From: an uncultured Pelagibacteraceae bacterium
GTDB taxonomy: Bacteria; Pseudomonadota; Alphaproteobacteria; Pelagibacterales; Pelagibacteraceae
NCBI GenBank assembly: GCA_902527485.1
Contig: CABZPB010000011.1
Span: 1-32,671, forward strand
Length of the DNA: 32,671 nt
Direction: 5' to 3'
The notes beneath the pieces are model-generated. The model did not search any database, was not told the DNA's origin, and saw only the letters and a program-made list of their open reading frames with translations. Positions 26,951 through 32,671 of the stretch are shown one piece after another; the first letter of the stretch is position 1; the number at the start of each line of letters is the position of its first letter. The position numbers were made by a program, and so were the translations under genes.

Positions 26951-27016
26951 GTATCCCTTTCTGAATTACCGGACAGGTTCTTAGGGTTTAATCTCAGTCT
27001 GTTAAGACACCCCTTT
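26951..27016 (-). promoter_or_regulatory. TPP (THI-box) riboswitch upstream of thiV
   Basis: On the minus strand the conserved aptamer elements appear in order: GGGGTGTC, the GTCT/AGAC stem, CTGAGA, ACCC, GAACCTG, GGTAAT, and AAAGGGAT. The AGGG of the last element is only 6-8 nt before the ATG, so it doubles as the likely Shine-Dalgarno. Ligand binding would therefore block translation directly, without a separate expression platform. The aptamer also starts about 10 bp after the stop of the 95-residue gene. Confidence 0.95.
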
Positions 27017-27025
27017 AAAGTTTAA

Positions 27026-27313
27026 TTATACTTTATTACCCATGATTTCAACCATACATTTGGTTGCATATTCTTTCCATTCAGCTGAATTTTTGCCTTT
27101 GAGACTATTTAAGTGATCACGATTATTTTGAATATTTTCTTTATGTTTAATTTTATCTTTTTCATCTAAATTTGCCTCCATGTTTACTAAATTTGTCTCC
27201 ATGGCTCTTATCCAGCTATTTCCTAACTCAACACGCTTTTTATCATCTTTTTCATCGCAAATTTGTTTAAAAAAGTTAAAAATAACATCGTCTGTCTTTA
27301 CTGAGTTATTCAT
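27026..27313 (-). CDS. 95-residue soluble hypothetical protein
   Basis: Not recognised. It is charged and mostly helical in appearance (FNFFKQICDEKDDKKRVEL, WIRAMETNLVNMEANL), with three Trp/Cys-containing conserved-looking segments and no signal or membrane segment. It ends just before the riboswitch on the same strand. The 59-residue membrane ORF starts upstream with an 10 bp gap, so the two may be a pair. Confidence 0.65.
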   Translation of the reverse strand: MNNSVKTDDVIFNFFKQICDEKDDKKRVELGNSWIRAMETNLVNMEANLDEKDKIKHKENIQNNRDHLNSLKGKNSAEWKEYATKCMVEIMGNKV

Positions 27314-27323
27314 AAAATGAATA

Positions 27324-27503
27324 TTATTTTTTAAAGCAATTATTTACTAAGATTGCCATTAAAATCCACATTACAAAAACTTCACCATTTGTAAAAGAAT
27401 AATCCGCTCCGGCAAAACCAGCGGCAAAATTTATTGCATAAATAATTATTGTGGAAATAACCAAACTTATAAAAAGATTTATAAGCCCGCTTACATATTT
27501 CAT
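27324..27503 (-). CDS. 59-residue two-helix membrane mini-protein
   Basis: Missed by the track. It starts MKYVSGLINLFISLVISTII, has a mid-loop FAGADYSFTNGE and a second helix FVMWILMAILVNN, and ends NCFKK. ATG is at 27501-27503. It lies 10 bp upstream of the 95-residue gene on the same strand. The clean two-helix profile and the GFAGADYSFTNGE loop, with non-AT-driven residues, support coding. No family is recognised. Confidence 0.55.
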   Translation of the reverse strand: MKYVSGLINLFISLVISTIIIYAINFAAGFAGADYSFTNGEVFVMWILMAILVNNCFKK

Positions 27504-27596
27504 GATTTTATCTTAACCAGAATTAATGTTAATGCAAATAATATTTCTATTCTAAAGTGAATTTTTTATGAAGGCTGAATATTACAAAACAGTCAG

Positions 27597-27651
27597 GTTG
27601 TATTCAAGAAATATATTTTATTTAAATTAAAATAAATTAGTTGAATACAAC
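27597..27651. repeat. Long AT-rich inverted repeat GTTGTATTCAA / TTGAATACAAC
   Basis: A perfect 11 bp outer stem encloses about 33 nt, inside which TTTTATTT and AAATAAAA can form an inner stem. The outer arms contain G/C positions, which makes chance less likely than for pure A/T repeats. Confidence 0.6.
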
Positions 27652-27676
27652 TTAACTAAGATTTAGTATTTTTTCA

Positions 27677-27836
27677 TAAGGAGGTAGTTTCTATGAATAA
27701 AATGCCACCTGATACTTAGCTGGCTAGCTTTATATTTCATAAAAACGAAAACAGAAAAAAAAGTCTAGTTAGACTTAAGTGCCAAAGAAGTGATTAAGGG
27801 ATGCTTTTTTGGTTAAATAACCAAAAAGCAAACCCT
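27677..27836 (+). ncRNA. Candidate structured RNA or leader with perfect Shine-Dalgarno and 8-codon ORF
   Basis: TAAGGAGGT (27677-27685) is a full 9-nt match to the 16S anti-Shine-Dalgarno, spaced 7 nt from ATG at 27693. That ORF reads MNKMPPDT and stops at TAG (27717-27719); the frame then stays open 25 more codons to TAA. Downstream are AAGTCTA-GT-TAGACTT (27761-27776) and a 12 bp near-perfect hairpin GCTTTTTTGGTTA/TAACCAAAAAGC inside AAGGG...CCCTT (27796-27836). This could be a small RNA, a leader-peptide element without a downstream gene, or a decayed gene. No known RNA family is recognised. Confidence 0.35.
27796..27836. terminator. Strong hairpin at the cytochrome c' 3' side
   Basis: AAGGG-AT-GCTTTTTTGGTTA-AA-TAACCAAAAAGC-AAA-CCCTT folds into a long stem with one bulged base. 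It lies 15 bp beyond the cytochrome c' stop (minus strand) and could terminate that gene, but no T-run follows in either direction. Confidence 0.5.
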
Positions 27837-27851
27837 TCGTCAATTCTAAAT

Positions 27852-28307
27852 TTAATGTGGTGCTCTAAATTTACTATGACAAGCTTTGCAATTGCTCCAC
27901 ATCATTTGAGTTAGAGAAGCCCTAATATCATCAGAGTCCTCTATTAATGATGTTAATTTGATCATATCATCCGATGATTTTTTCATTAAATCATTGAACT
28001 CTTTTTTATTTTCCCAGATCAAAGGAAGGGCCTCGGTTTTAAAACCTTCTTTTGAATTTTCTGGAAAATATTCAATTAAAGTTTTGTAATTTTCACTCAT
28101 TTCTATCATTAAAGATTTCGACTTATCAAATTCTCCTTTACTGGCCAAAGCTTGTACTCTTTTTGCAGTGCTATAATTCTTGCTAAATAGAGCTTTTCTT
28201 CCTTTTATTATTTCCTCAACAGACATTTCAGAATTAACTGGAAGTGACAATAATACGAAAATTAAAATGCAGAAAAAATATTTAATTACTTTTATAATAA
28301 ATAACAT
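27852..28307 (-). CDS. Cytochrome c' (class II c-type cytochrome)
   Basis: 151 residues. A signal peptide (FFCILIFVLLSLPVNS, cut near NSE) exports it to the periplasm. The body is helical, and the single haem site CKACHSKFR is at the C-terminus, as in class II cytochromes c with a four-helix bundle. It probably carries electrons or binds small ligands such as NO. It is divergent from a cytochrome b561 gene with abutting start codons (CATATG); the two are likely redox partners. No alternative downstream start would keep the signal peptide. Confidence 0.9.
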   Translation of the reverse strand: MLFIIKVIKYFFCILIFVLLSLPVNSEMSVEEIIKGRKALFSKNYSTAKRVQALASKGEFDKSKSLMIEMSENYKTLIEYFPENSKEGFKTEALPLIWENKKEFNDLMKKSSDDMIKLTSLIEDSDDIRASLTQMMWSNCKACHSKFRAPH

Positions 28308-28835
28308 ATGAAATTAAAGAATACCCTAACAGAATATGGAGCTATTTCCAGAATATTTCATTGGTTAAGTGCCACAGTATTAATAATTCAAATTCCTTTA
28401 GGCATGTATCTAGTAGAAATGGATTTTAATGAGAAAAGATTAACCATAGAAAATATTCACGTTATAGTCGGTATTAGTATATTTTACTTAACTATACTTA
28501 GGCTTATTTATAAAACTTTTAATCCAACTCCAAAATTAAATAATAGTATTTTTCCTGGTCAGAAAATAATTGCAAAATTAAATCATGTGTTTTTATATAT
28601 TTCAATTTTAATGATTACTATCTCAGGTGCTCTAAAAAAATTATATAACGGTGAGGAGCTTAATATGTTTTTTTTTAATCTTGAAATTCAAGATAATTTT
28701 GATTTAGCAGAAATATTTTACGAAATACATATAATCGGAAATTACACGCTTATAGGATTAATAACATTACATATATCTGCCGTTATAATCCACAAAATTA
28801 TATTTAAAGAAAATTTACTAAGAAGAATTTTATAG
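28308..28835 (+). CDS. Cytochrome b561 family membrane protein
   Basis: 175 residues with four helices. The first helix is preceded by YGAISRIFHWLSAT, whose His is a haem ligand. Further His residues are in KLNHVFLYI, YEIHIIGNYTLIGLITLHIS and IIHKIIF, matching the two b-haem sites of the bacterial b561/YodB group. It likely passes electrons between quinol and the periplasmic cytochrome c' encoded divergently. The start ATG touches the partner's start codon. Its end overlaps the methyltransferase gene end by 6 bp. Confidence 0.92.
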   Translation: MKLKNTLTEYGAISRIFHWLSATVLIIQIPLGMYLVEMDFNEKRLTIENIHVIVGISIFYLTILRLIYKTFNPTPKLNNSIFPGQKIIAKLNHVFLYISILMITISGALKKLYNGEELNMFFFNLEIQDNFDLAEIFYEIHIIGNYTLIGLITLHISAVIIHKIIFKENLLRRIL

Positions 28836-29541
28836 AATAGTACAAATTAATTTATCTTTAAATCTTAGCATACTTCTGTGTTTGGATTGAATTTCTTCTA
28901 TTCCTTGAATAATTTGTTTTTCTTTTAAGGGTATCAAAACTGAGATATACCTTCTTTTAATCATCTCTATATAATTTTTTTTTTTAATCTTTACTTTATA
29001 GATAAATTTTTTTTTAATTACGTGGGGATATAATTTTTTGATTATTTTTTGTATCTTCATATCTCGTATAAGAGATTTATTAAGTTTTTGCCTCATCTTT
29101 TTGAATGTTGGGATTTCATTTTTATTCGTATCTAAGGTAAAAATTAGAATTTTACCATTTTGGTTTAACTTTTTTTTTAATAGATTTAATATCTTTTTTA
29201 TTTCATTAAACTTCATTAAGTGAATTGTTTGCTTGATTATTATAAAATCAAATTTTTGATTATTTTTTTTTGAAAAATTTATTGCATTAATCCTTTCAAA
29301 ATTAATTCTTTTATCTCTGTCTTTGTGATCAATGATATCAATTCCTAAAGGTTTTTTATTGAATTTTAATTTTGAGCTTAGAGAGCCTATAATATTACCC
29401 CTTCCACATCCTATATCTAAGAATTTAGAGTTTGAACTAATACTGATATTTTTTGATTAAAAATTTATTGAATGCATTAATATAACTTTTTGAAGATAGC
29501 CAAGTTTGATTATCCCAATTTTTAATGACAGTTGATGCCAT
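28830..29541 (-). pseudogene. Class I SAM-dependent methyltransferase, frameshifted
   Basis: The track shows only the last 128 residues. Translating further upstream, the same frame carries SKFLDIGCGRGNIIGSL (SAM motif I), PLGIDIID (motif II) and KFDFIIIKQTIH. The N-terminus, starting MASTVIKNWDNQTWLSSKSY at the ATG 29539-29541, is in another frame. The frames switch at an A6 run on the minus strand (29449-29454); removing one A (or adding two) restores a protein of about 236 residues. The substrate is unknown. The start overlaps the DUF4396 gene end by 20 bp. Either a true pseudogene or a sequencing error. Confidence 0.8.
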
Positions 29542-29961
29542 ATTTCTTTAATTTCCAATAATTATAAGGCCATGGTGTTAAAAAACCTACAATAAGCATT
29601 AAAGGTACGACCCACCATGTTAATATTGCTCCACCAGTTAAAAAATAATCTGTTAAGTTCATTGTGGTTTCCATACTTATCATTGAAATAAAACTCATAC
29701 CTAAAGCGGTTTTTATTGCATTTTTGAATTTAAAATTTTGACGCAATAAAATAATAGTTTCGAGTATTATGCTAGTTATCAAGCCATTTAAAATAGCTAA
29801 TAACATTATGGCCAAAACAGGAAAAGTTATTTTTGTTATTTGAAAAAAAATAAAATAGTTCCAAAATCTCCTATTGAACAACCAAGTAAACACCATGCAG
29901 TATTTTTTGCACTTTGTCTCCAGGAATTTTTACATGACCATTCAAATCTGGTGGTTTGCAT
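29522..29961 (-). pseudogene. DUF4396 membrane protein, frameshifted
   Basis: The track's N-terminus (MVFTWLFNRRF) is out of frame. From the ATG at 29959-29961 another frame reads MQTTRFEWSCKNSWRQSAKN followed by TAWCLLGCSIGDFGTI, a typical DUF4396 start. The track frame continues the family with QITKITFPVLAIMLL, ALGMSFISMISMETTMNLTDYFLTGG and FLTPWPYNYWKLKKYG. The switch is at T8 on the minus strand (29843-29850); one more T joins them into about 146 residues. It has four membrane helices with several conserved Cys/His/Met residues; function unknown. It is divergent by 22 bp from the ETHE1-like gene. Confidence 0.85.
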
Positions 29962-29983
29962 GATATTATGATAATATTTAATA

Positions 29984-30666
29984 ATGATTTTTAAACAAGT
30001 TTTTTTGACCAAAAATCCAGTACTTACACATACATAATTGCCTCAGCAAAAGGAAGAGAGGCATTAATTATAGATCCCGTTTTAGAGAACGTTGAAGATT
30101 ATATTAAAATACTTAATCAATTAAATTTAAAATTAGTTAAAGTAATAGATACTCACATTCATGCTGATCACGTTACAGGTGCAGGTAAATTAAGAGATAA
30201 AACAAAGTGTGTTACTATAATGGGAGAACATACTCCAACAGATGCTGTTGAAGTAAAAGTGAAAGATGATGAAATAATTGAACTTGATAGTGTCAAAATC
30301 AGAGCGCTCTATACACCTGGGCATACATCTGATAGTTTTTGTTTTTTGATGAAAAATTATTTATTTTCTGGTGATACTTTACTAATTAATGGTACTGGTA
30401 GAACTGATTTTCAAAATGGAAGTTCTAAAGATGCTTATAATTCAATTTTTAATAGACTATTGAAATTGCCTGATGAAACACTTTTGTATCCAGCCCATGA
30501 TTATAAAGGCGAAACAGTTAGTACAATCGGGAAAGAAAAAAGATCTAATCCAAGATTACAGGTTAGAAATGTAGATGAGTATATTGATATTATGAACAAT
30601 CTTAATTTAAGAAAACCAGAAAAAATTGATTTCAATGTTGAATGTAATCTTAAATTAGGATCTTAA
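29984..30666 (+). pseudogene. ETHE1-like persulfide dioxygenase (metallo-beta-lactamase fold), frameshifted near start
   Basis: The track starts at 30220, losing the metal site. Upstream in the same frame is SSTYTYIIASAKGREALIID followed by DTHIHADHVTGAG, the HxHxDH site. The real ATG is at 29984 (MIFKQVF) and becomes out of frame at T7 (30000-30006); one extra T gives MIFKQVFFDQKSSTYTYI, the usual ETHE1 start, and a 227-residue protein. Other ligands: YTPGHTSDSF, FSGDTLLINGTGRTDFQNG and YPAHDYKG. It would oxidise glutathione persulfide to sulfite. Its stop overlaps the convergent thioredoxin-like gene by 4 bp. Confidence 0.85.
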
Positions 30667-31058
30667 ATCTTAATCGAGGATTTTATAGCTTCGTAAATTA
30701 AATCTTCAGTTGTTTCACCAACACTTCTATATATCTCCTCATTATTTTTGAAAATTAAAAGTGTAGTTTGATATTGTACATTTAATAAATTTGAAATTTC
30801 TTTATTCGTTACGTCAAAAGAGAAATATTCAATATTATCAAATTTGATATCCGATAATTCACCCTTTTCTTTTGCGGTTTTTAAAATTTTCATTTGACCC
30901 GCGCAAGAGGAACAGTATTTAATCCAAGAACTCACCACAACAAATTTACCTTCGGATTGTGCTTTGTTAAACAGGTCTTTACTGAAAGTTGTTTTTTTAT
31001 CCATCGCAATAGCATTAAAAGAAATGATGCAAAAAAACAAAATTAATAACTTTTTCAT
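30663..31058 (-). CDS. Periplasmic thioredoxin-fold protein with CSSC motif
   Basis: 131 residues from the ATG at 31056-31058. The track's TTG start adds six residues ahead of the signal peptide and overlaps azlD. MKKLLILFFCIISFNAIA is a signal sequence, followed by FVVVSSWIKYCSSCAGQ with an active-site CSSC (residues 49-52) and a C-terminal half with TTLLIFKNNEEIYRSVGE, the cis-Pro position being Thr (YQTTLLIF). It is likely a periplasmic thiol reductase or oxidase. It lies 7 bp after azlD and is convergent with the ETHE1-like gene. Confidence 0.82.
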   Translation of the reverse strand: MKKLLILFFCIISFNAIAMDKKTTFSKDLFNKAQSEGKFVVVSSWIKYCSSCAGQMKILKTAKEKGELSDIKFDNIEYFSFDVTNKEISNLLNVQYQTTLLIFKNNEEIYRSVGETTEDLIYEAIKSSIKI

Positions 31059-31065
31059 AAAAAAT

Positions 31066-31380
31066 TTATATAACAAAAATTAAAAGCCAGTAAGAGACTA
31101 ATCCAGAAAATATTGTCGCAATTATACTTCTTGTAAATATCCCTATAACTGTTGCAATTATTGCTGCGATTATTTTTGGGTTATTATCTATTTGAAATAA
31201 ACCTAGGTCATTTATTAAAATTGCAGGAAAAATAATAGCTGGAAATATCGCTGAAGGTACAAATGACAACACTTCTCTCATCCTGTCACTAAACATCTCC
31301 TTTTTGACTAGAGCAATCATCGTAAATCTCGTTAGATAAGTAATTATTCCACAATATATTATCAAAGCCCAATTACTCAT
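31066..31380 (-). CDS. azlD: AzlD-type branched-chain amino acid transport subunit
   Basis: 104 residues with four hydrophobic segments. TRFTMIALVKKEMFSDRMREVLSFVPSAIFPAIIFP matches the AzlD pattern (tR..p......r.....l.yvP.avlpAli.P). It is the small partner of AzlC, with which it overlaps by 4 bp (ATGA). The pair exports branched-chain or related amino acids. The order azlC-azlD is the usual one. Confidence 0.93.
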   Translation of the reverse strand: MSNWALIIYCGIITYLTRFTMIALVKKEMFSDRMREVLSFVPSAIFPAIIFPAILINDLGLFQIDNNPKIIAAIIATVIGIFTRSIIATIFSGLVSYWLLIFVI

Positions 31381-32069
31381 TTTGCATTAACTTTTCTTGT
31401 TAGTATCATTGCCGTAAACAATCCAGTCAAAGCAGCGACTATTATATAAGCTTTAAAAGGAATAAAATTGTAGCCAAACGTAGCCACTAATCCTGAGACA
31501 ACTATTACAATTACATTTGTGAATTTTCTAAAATCATTTACTAGTAATGCTAGAAAAGTTAATGGAACCGCAAAACTCAATCCAAGTTTTTCTGGAATAG
31601 CTGATCCTAGTATGATTCCCAATAATGTAGTTGATTGCCAAATAATCCAGCATGTGGCACCACCTCCAACTAGGTGAAAATATTTATTTCTCTCTTTGGT
31701 TTTTTTAAAATATTGATTTGATATTGCAAATGCTTGATCTATTAAGAAATAAGAAATTACGATTTTCCAAATTAATTTTAAGTCTGATAAATGTTCTGAT
31801 ACAACTGCGCCATAAAGCAAATGTCTTGAGTTTACTGCACCAACTGAACTTATAATAACTAAAGAAGATGCTCCCCCCGAAAATAGTTGTAAAAGAACAA
31901 TTTGCGAGGCACCACCAAATACTATTAAAGACATTCCGATTGTTTGCACTGGAGTAAATCCAACATCAATCGCCAAAACACCAAATATTAACCCAAATGG
32001 TATCACTGGTATCATCAATGGACTTACATCAATAATTCCTTTTAAAAAAATTTTAAACTTGCTGTGCAT
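31377..32069 (-). CDS. azlC: AzlC-type branched-chain amino acid permease
   Basis: 230 residues with seven to eight helices. GLIFGVLAIDVGFTPVQTIGMSLIVFGGASQIVLLQLF near the N-terminus and NSRHLLYGAVVSEHL in the middle are AzlC hallmarks. It forms an amino acid exporter with AzlD. It lies 15 bp after the iron-type ABC ATPase on the same strand, though a functional link between them is not evident. Confidence 0.94.
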   Translation of the reverse strand: MHSKFKIFLKGIIDVSPLMIPVIPFGLIFGVLAIDVGFTPVQTIGMSLIVFGGASQIVLLQLFSGGASSLVIISSVGAVNSRHLLYGAVVSEHLSDLKLIWKIVISYFLIDQAFAISNQYFKKTKERNKYFHLVGGGATCWIIWQSTTLLGIILGSAIPEKLGLSFAVPLTFLALLVNDFRKFTNVIVIVVSGLVATFGYNFIPFKAYIIVAALTGLFTAMILTRKVNAK

Positions 32070-32084
32070 TTTTAAAAGCTTTTA

Positions 32085-32671
32085 TTAGAAGCAAACTATA
32101 TGATCAATATGAATTGGTCTTTTAATACCAAATTTTTCATCTATTTCGTGTTGATGAATGTGGTGAGAATGAACAAAAACAGGAATAAGCGTTTCACTTG
32201 GTGTTTTAAGAGTATAAATAAAATTAGTACCCCTAAATTTCCTATCAACTACTTCAAATTTTAAGTTACTTTTATCGTCATGATGCAGATCTTCTGGTTG
32301 CACTAAAAGCTTTACTTTAGATCCTATTGGAAAAGGTTTAGTAAAATTTCCTGTAATTGTTCCAAGGTCTTTATTCTCTAAACTTTTAGGACTTGTTACT
32401 TCTGCCGGGATAAGAGTTCCTCTATTTAAAAAGTTAACTACTTCAATCGAGTTTGGTAAGTGATAAACATCATAAGGATCATCAAATTGTTTTAGCTTTT
32501 GATTTAAGATTATTCCACATTTTGATCCTAGATAAAAAGCCTCATATGAGTCATGTGTTACTATTATTGTTGTGATTTTAGAATTTTTTAATATCTTTTT
32601 TAATTTCTCCTGAATTTCTTCCTTAAAGCTTTGGTCAACGTTTGATAGTGGTTCATCTAACAACAATAAAT
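32085..32671 (-). CDS. fbpC: ABC transporter ATPase C-terminal part, Fbp-like iron(III) type (5' end outside window)
   Basis: About 195 residues are visible. The frame stays open to the window edge and opens with Walker B LLLLDEPLSNVDQ, then the H-loop IVTHDSYEAFYLG, so the Walker A and signature lie outside; the track's start at a TTG inside Walker B is not real. The C-terminus is a TOBE-type regulatory domain (LLVQPEDLHHDDKS) with an unusual His-rich segment FVHSHHIHQHEI. The domain layout resembles FbpC/AfuC ferric-iron ATPases; a polyamine- or sulfate-type ATPase cannot be excluded. Confidence 0.85.
   Translation of the reverse strand, partial: LLLLDEPLSNVDQSFKEEIQEKLKKILKNSKITTIIVTHDSYEAFYLGSKCGIILNQKLKQFDDPYDVYHLPNSIEVVNFLNRGTLIPAEVTSPKSLENKDLGTITGNFTKPFPIGSKVKLLVQPEDLHHDDKSNLKFEVVDRKFRGTNFIYTLKTPSETLIPVFVHSHHIHQHEIDEKFGIKRPIHIDHIVCF

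Larger units (their letters stand above)
27504..27851. other. 348 bp gap with several inverted repeats; only long non-genic stretch
   Basis: Between the 59-residue ORF and the cytochrome c' gene I find no convincing gene. The gap contains four inverted repeats and one strong Shine-Dalgarno followed by an 8-codon ORF, each listed separately. Both neighbours face the minus strand, so any plus-strand transcript here would be stand-alone and would run antisense into the cytochrome c' gene. Confidence 0.7.

Noticed and set aside
27560-27622. 20-residue plus-strand ORF in the long gap
   Set aside because: It has no ribosome site, AT-driven composition, and runs into the inverted repeat.
27663-27740. 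25-residue minus-strand ORF (MKYKASQLSIRWH...) opposite the strong Shine-Dalgarno
   Set aside because: It has no ribosome site and lies opposite the more plausible plus-strand element; chance ORFs of this size are expected.
32085-32666. Track start of the iron-type ATPase at TTG
   Set aside because: It falls inside Walker B; the frame is open to the window end, so the gene is simply cut.
1-32671. tRNA genes, CRISPR arrays, prophage or insertion sequences
   Set aside because: None of the expected signatures (T-loop GTTCGAATC-like motifs, regular spacer repeats, integrase or transposase motifs) was found by eye.

Overview
The window looks like a SAR11-type (Pelagibacterales) alphaproteobacterial genome segment. 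The reasons are the very low GC content with long A/T homopolymers, intergenic gaps of 0-40 bp, many ATGA-type overlaps, very few regulators, and characteristic genes: a TPP-riboswitch sodium symporter resembling ThiV, isocitrate lyase beside a ScfR-type regulator, and a single Amt. No tRNA, rRNA, CRISPR array, prophage or insertion sequence was seen. I had no database access, so family assignments rest on motif recognition.

Layout. (1) 1-5.2 kb, minus strand: metC-like lyase, MFS transporter, a pabB/pabA/pabC-like set for 4-aminobenzoate (folate), and a HIT protein cut by the window edge. (2) 5.28-10.3 kb: a 27-residue very basic ORF and a six-helix membrane protein, then mnmA, a DUF3553 protein, a CysQ/IMPase-family phosphatase, a one-helix mini-protein, recX, an ABA4-like membrane protein, a DsbA-like isomerase and a rhodanese. 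(3) 10.4-13.6 kb: a glycosyltransferase-like protein, a Bcp peroxiredoxin, a strong shared terminator, the ammonium transporter and HU. (4) 13.8-19.7 kb: rseP, a lactamase-fold hydrolase and tesA on the minus strand, divergent from a ybbA/ybbP-like ABC exporter; the two divergent start codons overlap as CATG. (5) 19.8-23.7 kb: a GNAT-like protein with a duplicated N-terminus, a two-helix mini-protein and a ScfR/RamB-type regulator on the minus strand. These diverge from an unrecognised 53-residue ORF and aceA. The regulator/ORF gap holds an array of TTTGTAAA sites, a plausible operator for acetate/glyoxylate control. (6) 23.8-27.5 kb, minus strand: a yadGH-like ABC-2 exporter, the thiamine-precursor symporter with a TPP riboswitch, and two small unrecognised genes. 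(7) 27.5-27.85 kb: the only long gap, with several inverted repeats and a perfect Shine-Dalgarno before an 8-codon ORF. (8) 27.85-32.67 kb: a cytochrome c' and cytochrome b561 pair whose start codons abut (CATATG), three successive genes broken by homopolymer frameshifts (methyltransferase, DUF4396, ETHE1-like persulfide dioxygenase), a periplasmic thioredoxin-like protein, azlD/azlC, and the C-terminal part of an Fbp-type iron ABC ATPase.

Most of the window is ordinary housekeeping. The parts that merit a second look are the TTTGTAAA array with its small ORF, the structured 27.6-27.84 kb gap, the two divergent pairs with no promoter space, the PabB-like protein carrying a TrpE-like active-site residue, the 27-residue basic ORF, and the tight cluster of three homopolymer frameshifts, which may be sequencing error rather than biology.
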